64,000 nucleotides of DNA, taken from the NCBI RefSeq assembly GCF_001884235.1, contig NZ_MAOI01000069.1, positions 1 to 64,000 of the forward strand. Reading direction: 5' to 3'. Source of the stretch: Bacillus paramycoides. Lineage in GTDB: Bacteria; Bacillota; Bacilli; Bacillales; Bacillaceae_G. Under the pieces are notes generated by a model. That model worked only from the letters and a program-made list of their open reading frames with translations. It had not been told where the DNA came from and did no database searches. The position numbers and the translations under genes are program-made. This document shows positions 9,478 to 20,960 of this stretch, one piece after another. The number at the start of each line of letters is the position of its first letter. The first letter of the stretch is position 1.

Positions 9478-9672
9478 TATTATTATTACGTACCTCAAGT
9501 ATACTCGTATTCAACATATTATCCGGTACATGATATGCGAAGACAATTTGGAGTGTATCAACAACCGCAGCAATTACAACAACCTCAACAACAGAATACG
9601 CAAGAGCGAAAGCCATATTTAATGACATGGCCGTATTCAAATGTTTATTATGGTAATTATTACGAATCATAA
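9475..9672 (+). CDS. Small Tyr/Gln-rich hypothetical protein
   Basis: 65 residues with an unusual composition: about 14 tyrosines and 12 glutamines, beginning MYYYYVPQVYSYSTYYP, with a central QQPQQLQQPQQQ run and ending YYGNYYES. There is no signal peptide or membrane helix. The composition recalls small spore coat or exosporium proteins, but no coat motif is certain. GGGGGAG lies about 8 nt upstream of the chosen ATG; another ATG at 9471 is in a different frame. A terminator follows. Expression may depend on the hairpin over the ribosome site. Confidence 0.65.
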   Translation: MYYYYVPQVYSYSTYYPVHDMRRQFGVYQQPQQLQQPQQQNTQERKPYLMTWPYSNVYYGNYYES

Positions 9673-9698
9673 AGCTGCTTCTATTTAGAAGCAGCTTT
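9671..9698. terminator. Hairpin between convergent genes
   Basis: 13-bp stem AAAGCTGCTTCTA / TAGAAGCAGCTTT with a very short loop between the Tyr-rich gene and the MarR gene. The T tails are weak, so termination efficiency is uncertain. Confidence 0.65.
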
Positions 9699-10143
9699 AT
9701 ACGTTTGTTTTCAAAATTAAATTTTGAATGGTTTGAAGAGAATAAATGAGCTTTTCGCGCTCTTCCTCAGATAATGTTTGGAAATTTTCTTTTAGTTTGT
9801 CTAAAATGAATTGCTGATACTGACCTACTAGCAATTTCCCTTCAGCTGTTAGGGAAATTAAAATGACCCGTCGATCTTTTTCGCTATAATGACGCTCTAT
9901 TAGTTCTTCTTGAATGAGTTTGTTTAATAGAGGGGTCATGTTAGGCCGTGATATCGCTAGCCGCTTGCCAATTTCTGAAACTGCTAATGTACCATTTTCA
10001 TGCAAAAGCAGTAACACCTGTGTATGTGATGGCGGCATATGTCTTTGAGAAGAAAATTCTCCAGGAAGCATAAATTTGCGATAAAAAAGAGGCACTAGCG
10101 AAAGCAGATGATCAACGATACGTTCCCACTCACGTGATTCCAT
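9697..10143 (-). CDS. MarR family transcriptional regulator
   Basis: 148-residue winged-helix regulator that should bind DNA as a dimer. The central part LAVSEIGKRLAISRPNMTPLLNKLIQEELIERHYSEKDRR is cut by the MarR pattern: helix-turn-helix, then a wing ending in the conserved DRR. Flanking helices form the dimer interface. I chose the ATG preceded by GGAAGGGGGCC; eight more in-frame residues upstream lack a ribosome site. The neighbouring gene on the same strand encodes a secreted GDSL hydrolase, but the 72-bp gap and lack of clear operator leave its target unknown. Confidence 0.87.
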   Translation of the reverse strand: MESREWERIVDHLLSLVPLFYRKFMLPGEFSSQRHMPPSHTQVLLLLHENGTLAVSEIGKRLAISRPNMTPLLNKLIQEELIERHYSEKDRRVILISLTAEGKLLVGQYQQFILDKLKENFQTLSEEEREKLIYSLQTIQNLILKTNV

Positions 10144-10215
10144 GTAAAGGCCCCCTTCCACTATCATTGTAACAAAAAAGACAAGGTATAAAAATAGAAT
10201 TGTTTCATGGTCGCC

Positions 10216-10995
10216 TTAATATTTGTAGGATAACACTTGCTTTGTAAATGTATTGGCAATAATCGCATAGCCGTTATCATTTGGGTGTACTTGGTCAAAT
10301 AGTAAATCTTTTTTATCATTCGATATTAATTTTCGAATTGGTAAAACGATAGATGGTTGATTCGCTTTTGAAATAGCATAAACAGAATCATTCCAACCAT
10401 CTAAAAACATATCTGCATAACTGGCAATGGAGTCATCGAGTTGTAAAGGGTTATAGAGTTCAGAGAGAATGAGTAAAGCATTCGGATTTTGATCTCGAAC
10501 TGTCTTTACAATGTTTTTTACATCCGTTTCGAAACGAGCTTTTTCTTTATTTAGCATTTTAATACCATCTATAACACCTACATCACGATTTAAGCGAAAT
10601 AAATTATTTCCCCCAATATTAATAGTAATGATATTCGCTTCCCTAATTTTTTGTTGAACTTCTTCGGACTGAACTTTTTTAGCGAGACGATCCGTAGTAA
10701 GGCCATTTACACCAAGATTTTCTACTGTAATTGGTTTATGAATTTGTTCTTCCAGTTGTCTGGAAGCTAATTCGGCAAATCCCCCCTGTGTAGACCCATA
10801 TCCTTTGGCGAGTGAATCACCTAATACGAGGTGATAAAAGGAGTCGTTCGTTTGTTTATCAATCCAACTTGGAGCAGATGGTTTTTCTGTTTTTTCTTTA
10901 ATTTCTTTTTGTTTTGTCTCATCGTTCTTTTCAAAATTAGAATAAGAAATGATTAGAAGGAGGAGACAAACAATTGTTAAGATGACTTTTCTCAT
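10216..10995 (-). CDS. Secreted SGNH/GDSL hydrolase, YpmR-like
   Basis: Predicted lipase/esterase-type hydrolase exported or tethered outside the membrane. The N-terminus (VILTIVCLLLLIISYSNF) is one hydrophobic segment with no clear cleavage site or lipobox. Catalytic blocks are ordered as expected: nucleophile Ser in LVLGDSLAKGYG, Gly in NLGVNGLTT, Asn in INIGGNNLF, and the late DQVHPND with the Asp/His pair. Length 259 fits the family. Similar Bacillus proteins are called YpmR; substrate unknown. ATG is preceded by AGGAGGATGAA. Confidence 0.85.
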   Translation of the reverse strand: MRKVILTIVCLLLLIISYSNFEKNDETKQKEIKEKTEKPSAPSWIDKQTNDSFYHLVLGDSLAKGYGSTQGGFAELASRQLEEQIHKPITVENLGVNGLTTDRLAKKVQSEEVQQKIREANIITINIGGNNLFRLNRDVGVIDGIKMLNKEKARFETDVKNIVKTVRDQNPNALLILSELYNPLQLDDSIASYADMFLDGWNDSVYAISKANQPSIVLPIRKLISNDKKDLLFDQVHPNDNGYAIIANTFTKQVLSYKY

Positions 10996-11124
10996 AAATT
11001 CATCCTCCTTGTAATTGGTAATTGTATCATATTCAGCAGTATAAGCAATGTAAGGGCATATTATATATTTATGAAAACTTCACAATAACTTTACAGAAAA
11101 TTTGTAGAAGTGTGTCAAAAAATA

Positions 11125-11154
11125 TTGACGATATGAAAGAAGTTTAGATATGAT
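11125..11154 (+). promoter_or_regulatory. Candidate promoter of the anchored nucleotidase gene
   Basis: TTGACG, 18-nt spacer, TATGAT; the transcript would have a 5' untranslated region of about 105 nt in which I see no known riboswitch. Confidence 0.5.
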
Positions 11155-11266
11155 AATGTCAGATAAGGTGAAAATCGTCGCTCTAATAGAAGAAAAAAGT
11201 ATGTGGTTAGGGACTGATGGAGATTCATTTCATTATTTTGGGGTAATTGTATAAGGGGGATTTTTT

Positions 11267-13627
11267 GTGAGAAAGTCAAAAAAAATGCTAGCTGGAGCAA
11301 CTCTTGCTATTGGTGTTATAGCGCCGCAAGTATTGCCAACAACAGCTCATGCAGAGGAAAAAACTGGGGAGAGTACAGTTAACTTACGAATTTTAGAAAC
11401 ATCAGATATTCACGTTAACTTAATGAATTATGATTATTATCAAACGAAAACAGATAATAAAGTAGGTCTCGTGCAAACTGCAACCCTTGTTAATAAAGCG
11501 CGTGAAGAAGCGAAGAACTCTGTCCTATTTGATGATGGGGATGCATTGCAAGGGACGCCGCTTGGGGATTATGTGGCGAATAAAATAAATGATCCGAAGA
11601 ATCCTGTTGATCCAAGTTATGTACATCCATTATATCGTTTAATGAATTTAATGAAGTATGACGTCATCTCTCTTGGGAATCATGAATTCAACTACGGTTT
11701 AGATTATTTAAACAAAGTGATTAGTAAAACGAAGTTCCCAGTTATTAACTCGAATGTTTATAAAGATGATCATGATAATAATGAAGCGAACGATGAAAAT
11801 TATTTTAAACCATATCATATTTTTGAGAAAGAAGTAGTGGATGAATCAGGTGAAAAACAAAAAGTGAAAATTGGTGTAATGGGATTTGTTCCACCTCAAG
11901 TTATGAACTGGGATAAAGCGAATTTAGAAGGAAAAGTAAAAGCGAAAGATATTGTTCAAACAGCGAAGAAAATGGTACCGAAAATGAAAGCAGAAGGTGC
12001 AGACGTTATCGTTGCATTAGCTCATTCAGGTGTTGATAAGAGTGGGTACAATGTTGGGATGGAAAATGCATCGTTTTATTTAACAGAAGTGCCTGATGTT
12101 GATGCAGTATTAATGGGACATTCACATACTGAAGTGCAGGATATATTTAATGGAGTTCCAGTTGTAATGCCTGGCGTTTTTGGCAGTAACTTAGGTATTA
12201 TTGATATGCAATTGAAAAAGGTAAACGGAAAATGGGAAGTACAAAAAAAGGATCAATCTAAGCCAGAACTTCGTAAGATTGCTGATGGTAAAGGAAACGC
12301 ATTAGTAGAATCAGATCAAAAATTAGTTAATGAAATTAAAGATGACCACGAAGCAACAATTAATTATGTTAATACACCTGTAGGTAAAACGACAGCGCCA
12401 ATTAATAGTTATTTTTCATTAGTACAAGATGATCCTTCTGTACAACTTGTGACGAATGCCCAAAAATGGTATGTAGAAAAGTTATTTGCTGAAAATGGAC
12501 AATATAGTAAATATAAGGGGATTCCAGTTTTATCTGCAGGAGCACCATTTAAAGCAGGTGGCCGAAACGGTGCTACATACTATACTGATATTCCGGCTGG
12601 AACTTTAGCGATTAAAAACGTTGCAGATTTATATGTATATCCAAATACATTATATGCTGTGAAAGTAAATGGAGCACAGGTAAAAGAATGGCTTGAAATG
12701 TCTGCTGGTCAGTTTAATCAAATCGATCCAAAGAAAACAGAAGAACAGCCATTAGTAAATGTAAACTATCCTACATATAACTTTGATATTTTAGATGGTT
12801 TAAAATACGAAATTGATGTGACGCAACCAGCGAAATACGACAAAGATGGAAAAGTTGTAAATGCAAATACGAATCGTATTGTAAATATGACGTATGAAGG
12901 TAAGCCTGTAGCTGACGATCAAGCGTTCATCGTAGCGACAAATAACTATCGTGGAAGTAGCCAAACGTTCCCTGGTGTAAGTAAAGGGGAGGTTGTATAC
13001 CAATCACAAGATGAAACACGTCAAATCATTGTGAAGTATATGCAAGAAACACCCGTTATTGATCCAGCAGCCGATCAAAATTGGACATTTAAACCGATTG
13101 TTGCAGATAAATTAAATACAACATTTGACTCTTCACCAAATGCACAAAAGCATATAAAGAAAGATGGAAAAATATCATATGTTGGACCATCTGAAAATGA
13201 ATTTGCTAAATATGCAATTGATATAACGAAGAAGAATGATGATAAAGAAACTGGTGGAGGAAATCAAACGACGCCACCGAAAGGTGATGGAGAAAATCCG
13301 AAGACACCGTCAACAGATAATGGAGAAAATCCGAAGACACCGTCAACAGATAATGGAGAAAACCCAACACCACCAACAACAGAAGACGGCAATAATGGTA
13401 ATGAGCCAAAACAAGAAGGAAACAACACTGGATCTGGACAAACTACAACAGATGATCAAAATACAAAAGAAACAACAACAACTGTAAGTGAAAATAAAGA
13501 AGCTGAAAAAGATGAACATGATTTACCGAAAACAGGTGCAAGTGTTGCTTCTACAATTGGAGCTGGTCTGGCGTTTGTTGGAGCAGGATTACTTATGTTA
13601 TTTAGAAGAAAGAAAGCAAGTAAATAG
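11267..13627 (+). CDS. Cell-wall-anchored 2',3'-cyclic-nucleotide phosphodiesterase / 3'- or 5'-nucleotidase
   Basis: 786-residue surface enzyme that releases phosphate and nucleosides from external nucleotides. Signal peptide at residues 1-29 (KKMLAGATLAIGVIAPQVLPTTAHA). The metallophosphatase domain begins RILETSDIHVN and contains DDGDALQGTP, GNHEFNYGLDYL and ALAHSGVD; MGHSHTE completes the metal site. The C-terminal 5'-nucleotidase domain follows, then a linker with 11-residue repeats rich in Pro/Thr/Asn. The sorting signal is LPKTG (753-757), a hydrophobic stretch and RRKKASK, so sortase A anchoring is expected. Translation starts at GTG after GGGGGA. A second, non-anchored relative is encoded at 32.9-34.5 kb. 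Confidence 0.93.
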   Translation: MRKSKKMLAGATLAIGVIAPQVLPTTAHAEEKTGESTVNLRILETSDIHVNLMNYDYYQTKTDNKVGLVQTATLVNKAREEAKNSVLFDDGDALQGTPLGDYVANKINDPKNPVDPSYVHPLYRLMNLMKYDVISLGNHEFNYGLDYLNKVISKTKFPVINSNVYKDDHDNNEANDENYFKPYHIFEKEVVDESGEKQKVKIGVMGFVPPQVMNWDKANLEGKVKAKDIVQTAKKMVPKMKAEGADVIVALAHSGVDKSGYNVGMENASFYLTEVPDVDAVLMGHSHTEVQDIFNGVPVVMPGVFGSNLGIIDMQLKKVNGKWEVQKKDQSKPELRKIADGKGNALVESDQKLVNEIKDDHEATINYVNTPVGKTTAPINSYFSLVQDDPSVQLVTNAQKWYVEKLFAENGQYSKYKGIPVLSAGAPFKAGGRNGATYYTDIPAGTLAIKNVADLYVYPNTLYAVKVNGAQVKEWLEMSAGQFNQIDPKKTEEQPLVNVNYPTYNFDILDGLKYEIDVTQPAKYDKDGKVVNANTNRIVNMTYEGKPVADDQAFIVATNNYRGSSQTFPGVSKGEVVYQSQDETRQIIVKYMQETPVIDPAADQNWTFKPIVADKLNTTFDSSPNAQKHIKKDGKISYVGPSENEFAKYAIDITKKNDDKETGGGNQTTPPKGDGENPKTPSTDNGENPKTPSTDNGENPTPPTTEDGNNGNEPKQEGNNTGSGQTTTDDQNTKETTTTVSENKEAEKDEHDLPKTGASVASTIGAGLAFVGAGLLMLFRRKKASK
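13283..13381 (+). repeat. 33-bp tandem repeat in the wall-spanning linker
   Basis: Three 33-bp units code for repeats of the type DNGENPKTPST. The first two are nearly identical over GGAGAAAATCCGAAGACACC and beyond; the third has diverged. Copy number of such units often varies between strains. Confidence 0.85.
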
Positions 13628-13643
13628 TAAAGTATTGTATGAG

Positions 13644-13676
13644 AAAAGGATTACCGATTACGGTAATCCTTTTTTA
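13644..13676. terminator. Bidirectional terminator
   Basis: 13-bp stem AAAAGGATTACCG / CGGTAATCCTTTT with ATTA loop and T run between the convergent nucleotidase and NhaC-family genes. Confidence 0.9.
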
Positions 13677-13684
13677 TGTGTATA

Positions 13685-15058
13685 TTATGAAACTGGTACT
13701 GCTTTTTCTTTTTTCCATGAAAGACCGAATCCAGTAAAGCCAACGATAATAGTTACGACTGGACAAGCTAAGCAGAAGATTGCGTATGGAACATAATCGA
13801 ATGTTGGAACACTAAGGACGTTTGATAAGAATACGCCACTTACACCCCAAGGTACGAGCGGATTAATTACTGTACCAGCATCTTCTAATACTCGTGATAA
13901 ATTACGACGTTCTAAACCGACTTCATCGTATTTGTTAGCGAATGCTTGTCCTGTTAAAACAATTGATAAGTATTGTTCGCCGAGTAAGAAGTTTACACCA
14001 ATTGCAGTTGAAGCGGTAGAGATGATTAAGCGTGTACTTGTCTTTACAAAGCTAGAGATGATATTCATAAGCTGTGTGATAATACCCATTCCTTGTAGTA
14101 AACCACCCATACATAGAGCGAGGAAAATAAGAGCAATTGACATCATCATACTTTGTAAGCCACCGCGAGATAATAAGCTATCAATATCTTTTATACCAGT
14201 TTTTGAAATGTAACCGTCCTGCATAATTTTCATTAAATCAGGTAGAGACGTACTTGGCTTGAAAATAAAGAGAATAATGATTCCTACTACGATTCCAGCA
14301 AGTAATGTTGGAACTGCGGGCACCTTTTTAAATGCGAATAGGAATAGTAATAAAATCGGAATAAGTGTAACGATAGAAATCGTTGCATTTTTTTCTAATG
14401 TACTAATAAAGGTTGTAAAATCAACGTCGCCTTTAGTGCCGCTGCCTAAAATGAAAAATGCAATAAAAGCAATAATGAAAGCAGGGACTGTTGTCCAAAG
14501 CATGTTACGAATATGTTCAAATAAATCTACACCCGTTACAGCTGGAGCTAAGTTTGTTGTATCAGATAAAGGAGACATTTTATCTCCAAAGAAAGCACCA
14601 GAAATAATTGCACCGGCGATAAGAGCTGGATCGTATCCAAGAGCACTACCCATGCCCATAAAGGCAAGGCCTACGGTTGCAGCAGTTGTAAACGCACTAC
14701 CAATACTCGTTCCAACAATTGCACAAACAACAAAAACAGTTGGAATGAAAATTTTCGGAGATACAAGTTGGAAGCCGTATACCATTAAAGTTGGAATTGT
14801 TCCAGCTGCGATCCAAACGCTGATTAATACGCCTACAAGTAAGAAAATAAATATAGATGGAATACCAGCTGAAATACTACTGATCATCCCTTTTTCCATA
14901 GTAGACCAAGAGATTTTTTTCATAAAGCCAAACGCTAATAAAATAACGATACCGAATAAAATTGGGATATGCGGTGAAACTTCTAATTGAATAACACTAA
15001 AACCAATACAGAAAAAGATAAAAATTGTTAAAAGAACAGATTCAATTTTTGAAACCAT
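13685..15058 (-). CDS. NhaC-family antiporter/transporter, T-box controlled (probable tyrosine transporter)
   Basis: 457-residue polytopic membrane protein with about 11-12 hydrophobic segments and NhaC family motifs such as GISVGSAFTT-type GTSIGSAFTTAATVG, FGDKMSPLSDTTNLAP and the late PLVPWGVSG. The family contains Na+/H+ antiporters and also Na+-linked organic acid or amino-acid exchangers. Because its leader is a T-box with a UAC specifier, expression should rise when uncharged tRNA-Tyr accumulates. I therefore infer amino-acid, probably tyrosine, uptake rather than sodium homeostasis; comparative T-box studies, as I recall, made the same prediction for such genes. The ATG follows AGGAGGGGAAAAC. 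Confidence 0.85.
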   Translation of the reverse strand: MVSKIESVLLTIFIFFCIGFSVIQLEVSPHIPILFGIVILLAFGFMKKISWSTMEKGMISSISAGIPSIFIFLLVGVLISVWIAAGTIPTLMVYGFQLVSPKIFIPTVFVVCAIVGTSIGSAFTTAATVGLAFMGMGSALGYDPALIAGAIISGAFFGDKMSPLSDTTNLAPAVTGVDLFEHIRNMLWTTVPAFIIAFIAFFILGSGTKGDVDFTTFISTLEKNATISIVTLIPILLLFLFAFKKVPAVPTLLAGIVVGIIILFIFKPSTSLPDLMKIMQDGYISKTGIKDIDSLLSRGGLQSMMMSIALIFLALCMGGLLQGMGIITQLMNIISSFVKTSTRLIISTASTAIGVNFLLGEQYLSIVLTGQAFANKYDEVGLERRNLSRVLEDAGTVINPLVPWGVSGVFLSNVLSVPTFDYVPYAIFCLACPVVTIIVGFTGFGLSWKKEKAVPVS

Positions 15059-15200
15059 TGTTTTCCCCTCCTAATTAATCGAAAATAGTCTTTTTTATAT
15101 AAAATTCGCCAATATTGTATATTTCCTTCTAAAATTTAGAATTTTGTGACAAATTACCGGTAATTGTTAATAATTCTATATGATACGGAAATGATTGGAT

Positions 15201-15300
15201 AAAAAAACGTCCCTGCATATAATTATGCAGGGACGAAGAAATCGCGGTACCACCCTAGCTTGTGAAATGAATGTATCACGAAATAAAGGGTCGTATGATA
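15201..15300 (-). promoter_or_regulatory. Second, partial T-box module (antiterminator plus terminator, no Stem I)
   Basis: Read on the minus strand, the invariant T-box AGGGTGGTACCGCG occurs at 15256-15243, followed by a terminator stem CGTCCCTGCATA / TATGCAGGGACG (15235-15208) and seven T. Upstream is only a small imperfect hairpin (arms at 15291-15300 and 15274-15281), comparable to Stem III. No specifier-bearing Stem I precedes it, so the module appears to be a duplicate that shares the Stem I of the module above. Confidence 0.85.
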
Positions 15301-15310
15301 TGCGCTAATA

Positions 15311-15560
15311 AAATAAAAACGCCCCTGCAATATATGCAGGGACGAAAAATTCGCGGTACCACCCTAAATTGTGAAACAGTGTCGTTTCACCACTCTTTAG
15401 ACATAACGGTCTATAACCGTCTTTCACTACTCCTCACGTTTCGTAAAAGAAGCTCCAGGGGGTAATTCATAAATCGCTCTGTACTGGTTCGCACCGACCA
15501 CCAGCTCTCTGAAATCAGAAATCGAAATACTACTAAATCCTATCAACGCCGATTCATATG
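15311..15560 (-). promoter_or_regulatory. Tyrosine-type T-box leader (complete first module)
   Basis: On the minus strand a full T-box leader is readable: Stem I with AGAGAGCTGGTGG and GGTGCGAACCAG elements, then GAATTACCCCCTGGAGC. By alignment to B. subtilis glyQS the specifier triplet is UAC (15464-15462), a tyrosine codon. A Stem III hairpin GTGAAAC / GTTTCAC follows, then AGGGTGGTACCGCG (15365-15352) and a terminator (15344-15320) with a T run. Uncharged tRNA-Tyr should stabilise the antiterminator and allow read-through toward the NhaC-family gene. Confidence 0.88.
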
Positions 15561-15574
15561 ATGTTAGTTAAATT

Positions 15575-15602
15575 TTTATCATATATTCGTCTCACATGTC
15601 AA
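15575..15602 (-). promoter_or_regulatory. Promoter of the T-box leader
   Basis: On the minus strand TTGACA (15602-15597), a 16-nt spacer and GATAAA (15580-15575) precede Stem I by about 20 nt. Confidence 0.6.
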
Positions 15603-15698
15603 TAAAAACATTCAAGATTTTTTAAGGGGAATAAAGGGAAAATGTTTTTAAAGCTCTAAATTTGTGCGTTATAATGAAAGTGAAAGGGGGAGAAAAGA

Positions 15699-16055
15699 GT
15701 GAAGAAAAAAATAGTTCTTTTTACAACCTTATTAGTTGTTGGGAGTGGTGCTGGAATTTACACAGCTTTTGCAGCCTCCTCAGACCAACCAGACAAATAC
15801 AAAATACAGCAGTCAGAAGTGAAAAAAGTAAAAGAAACTGAAGAGAAGAAATCAATGGAAAAAACAGCAGCGAAACTAGGTGTTTCTACCGAGGGAAAAA
15901 CAAAAGAAGTGATTGGAAAAGAAGTAGACACTGCCAGATTTGAGCAGCGACACGATCTATTAATTGAGCATGCAAAACAACTTGGAATTGATACAGAAGG
16001 AAAAAAAGATGAAGAAATTATTTTAGAAATTGGAAAGGTAAAGCATGGAAGGTAG
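15699..16055 (+). CDS. Small secreted protein with two TEGK repeats
   Basis: 118 residues; function unknown. Signal peptide at about residues 1-26 (KKIVLFTTLLVVGSGAGIYTAFA, cut before ASSDQ). The mature part is highly charged and holds two copies of a motif of the form A-LG-(V/I)-x-TEGK, with TEGK at 64-67 and 99-102, a 35-residue period. The gene at 22141 encodes a relative with the same two-repeat design and the same period, and the two flank the biotin operon. GTG start after AAAGGGGGAGAAAAGA; TATAAT occurs at 15670-15675. A terminator follows, so it is probably a single-gene unit. Confidence 0.75.
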   Translation: MKKKIVLFTTLLVVGSGAGIYTAFAASSDQPDKYKIQQSEVKKVKETEEKKSMEKTAAKLGVSTEGKTKEVIGKEVDTARFEQRHDLLIEHAKQLGIDTEGKKDEEIILEIGKVKHGR

Positions 16056-16088
16056 AACAACTTATCGTATGATAAGTTGTTCTTTTTT
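16054..16088 (+). terminator. Terminator after the first TEGK-repeat gene
   Basis: 13-bp stem AGAACAACTTATC / GATAAGTTGTTCT, GTAT loop and T run. Confidence 0.88.
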
Positions 16089-16112
16089 AAGAACCTTTTG
16101 ATTTAAAAATAA

Positions 16113-16165
16113 TTGACAGTCATTTAGATTTAATGTTAACTGTATTTATAAACTAGTTAACATTA
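16113..16165 (+). promoter_or_regulatory. bio operon promoter and BirA operator
   Basis: The operator is a perfect inverted repeat TAATGTTAAC - 15 nt - GTTAACATTA (16131-16165), the known Firmicute BirA site layout. TTGACA at 16113-16118 is the -35; the -10 region falls inside the left operator arm (about 16136-16141, TTAACT). Biotinyl-AMP-bound BirA should block transcription when biotin is plentiful. Confidence 0.9.
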
Positions 16166-16177
16166 GGGGTGACAATT

Positions 16178-19443
<3,266 letters not shown>

Positions 19444-19447
<4 letters not shown>

Positions 19448-20184
19448 AGGAGCTGAAGATTATTTTTATTCCTGGATGGGGAATGGAAGAAGAGGTTTGG
19501 ACTTTAGTTCTGCCGTATTTTAAAGGATATTCTGTTCAATGTGTAGAGTGGCGTAATGTGAAAGAAAGTAGTGAATTTGCGAGGCGCATCATAGATGCAG
19601 CAAATGATGAAAATGTGATTTTAGTTGGGTGGTCATTAGGAGCGCTAGCCGCTATCCAATCTTATAAAAAGATTAAGGCAAAAGGTATAGTTTTAATAGG
19701 TGGTACTGCTAAATTTACAATTACTAGCGACTATACAAGTGGGTGGAATGCTTCATTTGTAGAACGTATGAAAAAGAATTTAGCAAGGCAGAAAGAAAGT
19801 ACGCTACAGCGCTTCTATGAAAATATGTTTACAAAAAATGAGTTAAAAGAGAATAAGAATTTTGAAGAGATTATAATGCGATTTAAAGGAGACACGATTC
19901 AGTCTTTGCAATTAGGTTTAGATTATTTAATAGAAACAGATATGAGAAATGAATTAACAGATATTAAAGCCCCGTTGTTACTCCTTCATGGAGAGCAGGA
20001 TGTAATATGTCCATTGTCTGCAGCACATAGTATAACGAAGAATACGAACGCTACGCTAAAAGTAGTAAGCGGGGCTGGGCATGCATTATGCATAACAAAT
20101 TTTGAATATTGTGCAAATGAAATAATTCAATTTGTAGAGGGGATACGACATGATCAACAAAATGTTACTGCAAAAACGGTTTAA
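19444..20184 (+). CDS. bioH: BioH-like alpha/beta hydrolase (pimeloyl-ACP methyl ester esterase)
   Basis: 246-residue alpha/beta hydrolase placed between bioF and bioC. The triad can be read: nucleophile S64 in [11 protein letters not shown]186 in [10 protein letters not shown] and H213 in SGAGHALC. Given bioC next door, the likely reaction is removal of the methyl group from pimeloyl-ACP methyl ester, freeing pimeloyl-ACP for BioF. Overall similarity to E. coli BioH is not strong, so the name rests on fold plus context. The gene overlaps its neighbours by 4 and 35 bp. Confidence 0.8.
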
Positions 20185-20959
20185 CGGGGCGGCGGTATCT
20201 TACGATCAATATGCAAACGTGCAAAAGAAAATGGCACAATCGTTACTTTCTATATTGCAAGAAAGGTACAGTGAAGCATCATCGATACGTATTTTAGAAC
20301 TTGGATGTGGAACTGGATATGTAACAGAGCAATTATCAAATTCATTTCCGAAAGCACATATTACAGCTGTTGATTTTGCTAATGAGATGATTGCAGTGGC
20401 GAAGGCTAGGAAACAAGTAGAGAATGTTGTATTTAGATGTGAAGATATTGAGAAATTAAAATTAGAAGATTCATATGATGTCATTATTTCAAATGCTACA
20501 TTTCAATGGCTAAATGATCTAAAAGCGACAGTGAAAAATTTATTTAACCATTTGTCTGAAGAGGGAATATTATTATTTTCAACGTTTGGTAATACGACTT
20601 TCCAAGAGTTACATACGTCTTTCCAACGTGCTAAGAAAGAAAAGGGGATACACAATTGTACTTCAATTGGACAACGCTTCGTTTCGAAAGAACAGTTGGT
20701 AAATATATGCAAAATGCCATTAGGAGATGTACATGTTTCTGAAACATGTTACATAGAAAGATTTACAGAAGTTAGGGGGTTTCTACATTCTATTCGAAAA
20801 GTAGGAGCGACCAATAGTAATGAAGAATCGTATTGTCAAAGTCCTTCACTCTTTCGGGCGATGCTTCGAATATACGAAAGAGACTTCACGGAAAAAGAAG
20901 GGATAATGGCAACATATCATGCTTTATTTACGTATATAACAAAAGAGGGGAAGAGATGA
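20150..20959 (+). CDS. bioC: Malonyl-ACP O-methyltransferase
   Basis: SAM-dependent methylation of malonyl-ACP, the step that disguises it for chain elongation to pimeloyl-ACP. 269 residues, with motif I ELGCGTG (50-56), an acidic residue after beta-2 (AVDFANEM), and NATFQWLNDL typical of BioC. AGAGGGG lies 8 nt before the ATG. With bioH it forms the BioC-BioH route to pimelate; no bioI or bioW is present here, unlike in B. subtilis. Confidence 0.92.
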   Translation: MINKMLLQKRFNGAAVSYDQYANVQKKMAQSLLSILQERYSEASSIRILELGCGTGYVTEQLSNSFPKAHITAVDFANEMIAVAKARKQVENVVFRCEDIEKLKLEDSYDVIISNATFQWLNDLKATVKNLFNHLSEEGILLFSTFGNTTFQELHTSFQRAKKEKGIHNCTSIGQRFVSKEQLVNICKMPLGDVHVSETCYIERFTEVRGFLHSIRKVGATNSNEESYCQSPSLFRAMLRIYERDFTEKEGIMATYHALFTYITKEGKR

Positions 20960-20960
20960 A

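Noticed and set aside
11155-11266. Leader of the anchored nucleotidase examined for a riboswitch
   Set aside because: No conserved riboswitch core and only weak stems seen.
13283-13381. Direct repeats considered as a CRISPR-like array
   Set aside because: Repeats are contiguous, in frame and coding; there are no spacers.
13236-13487. 83-codon Lys/Gln/Arg-rich plus-strand frame
   Set aside because: Second reading frame of the repetitive linker of the anchored nucleotidase; low-complexity artefact of the repeats.
14259-14990. 243-codon plus-strand frame inside the NhaC-family gene
   Set aside because: Exactly antisense to a well-supported membrane protein; no ribosome site; Lys/Ile/Pro-rich shadow composition.
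15271-15465. 64-codon plus-strand frame
   Set aside because: Lies entirely over the T-box leader of the opposite strand; structure there explains the sequence.
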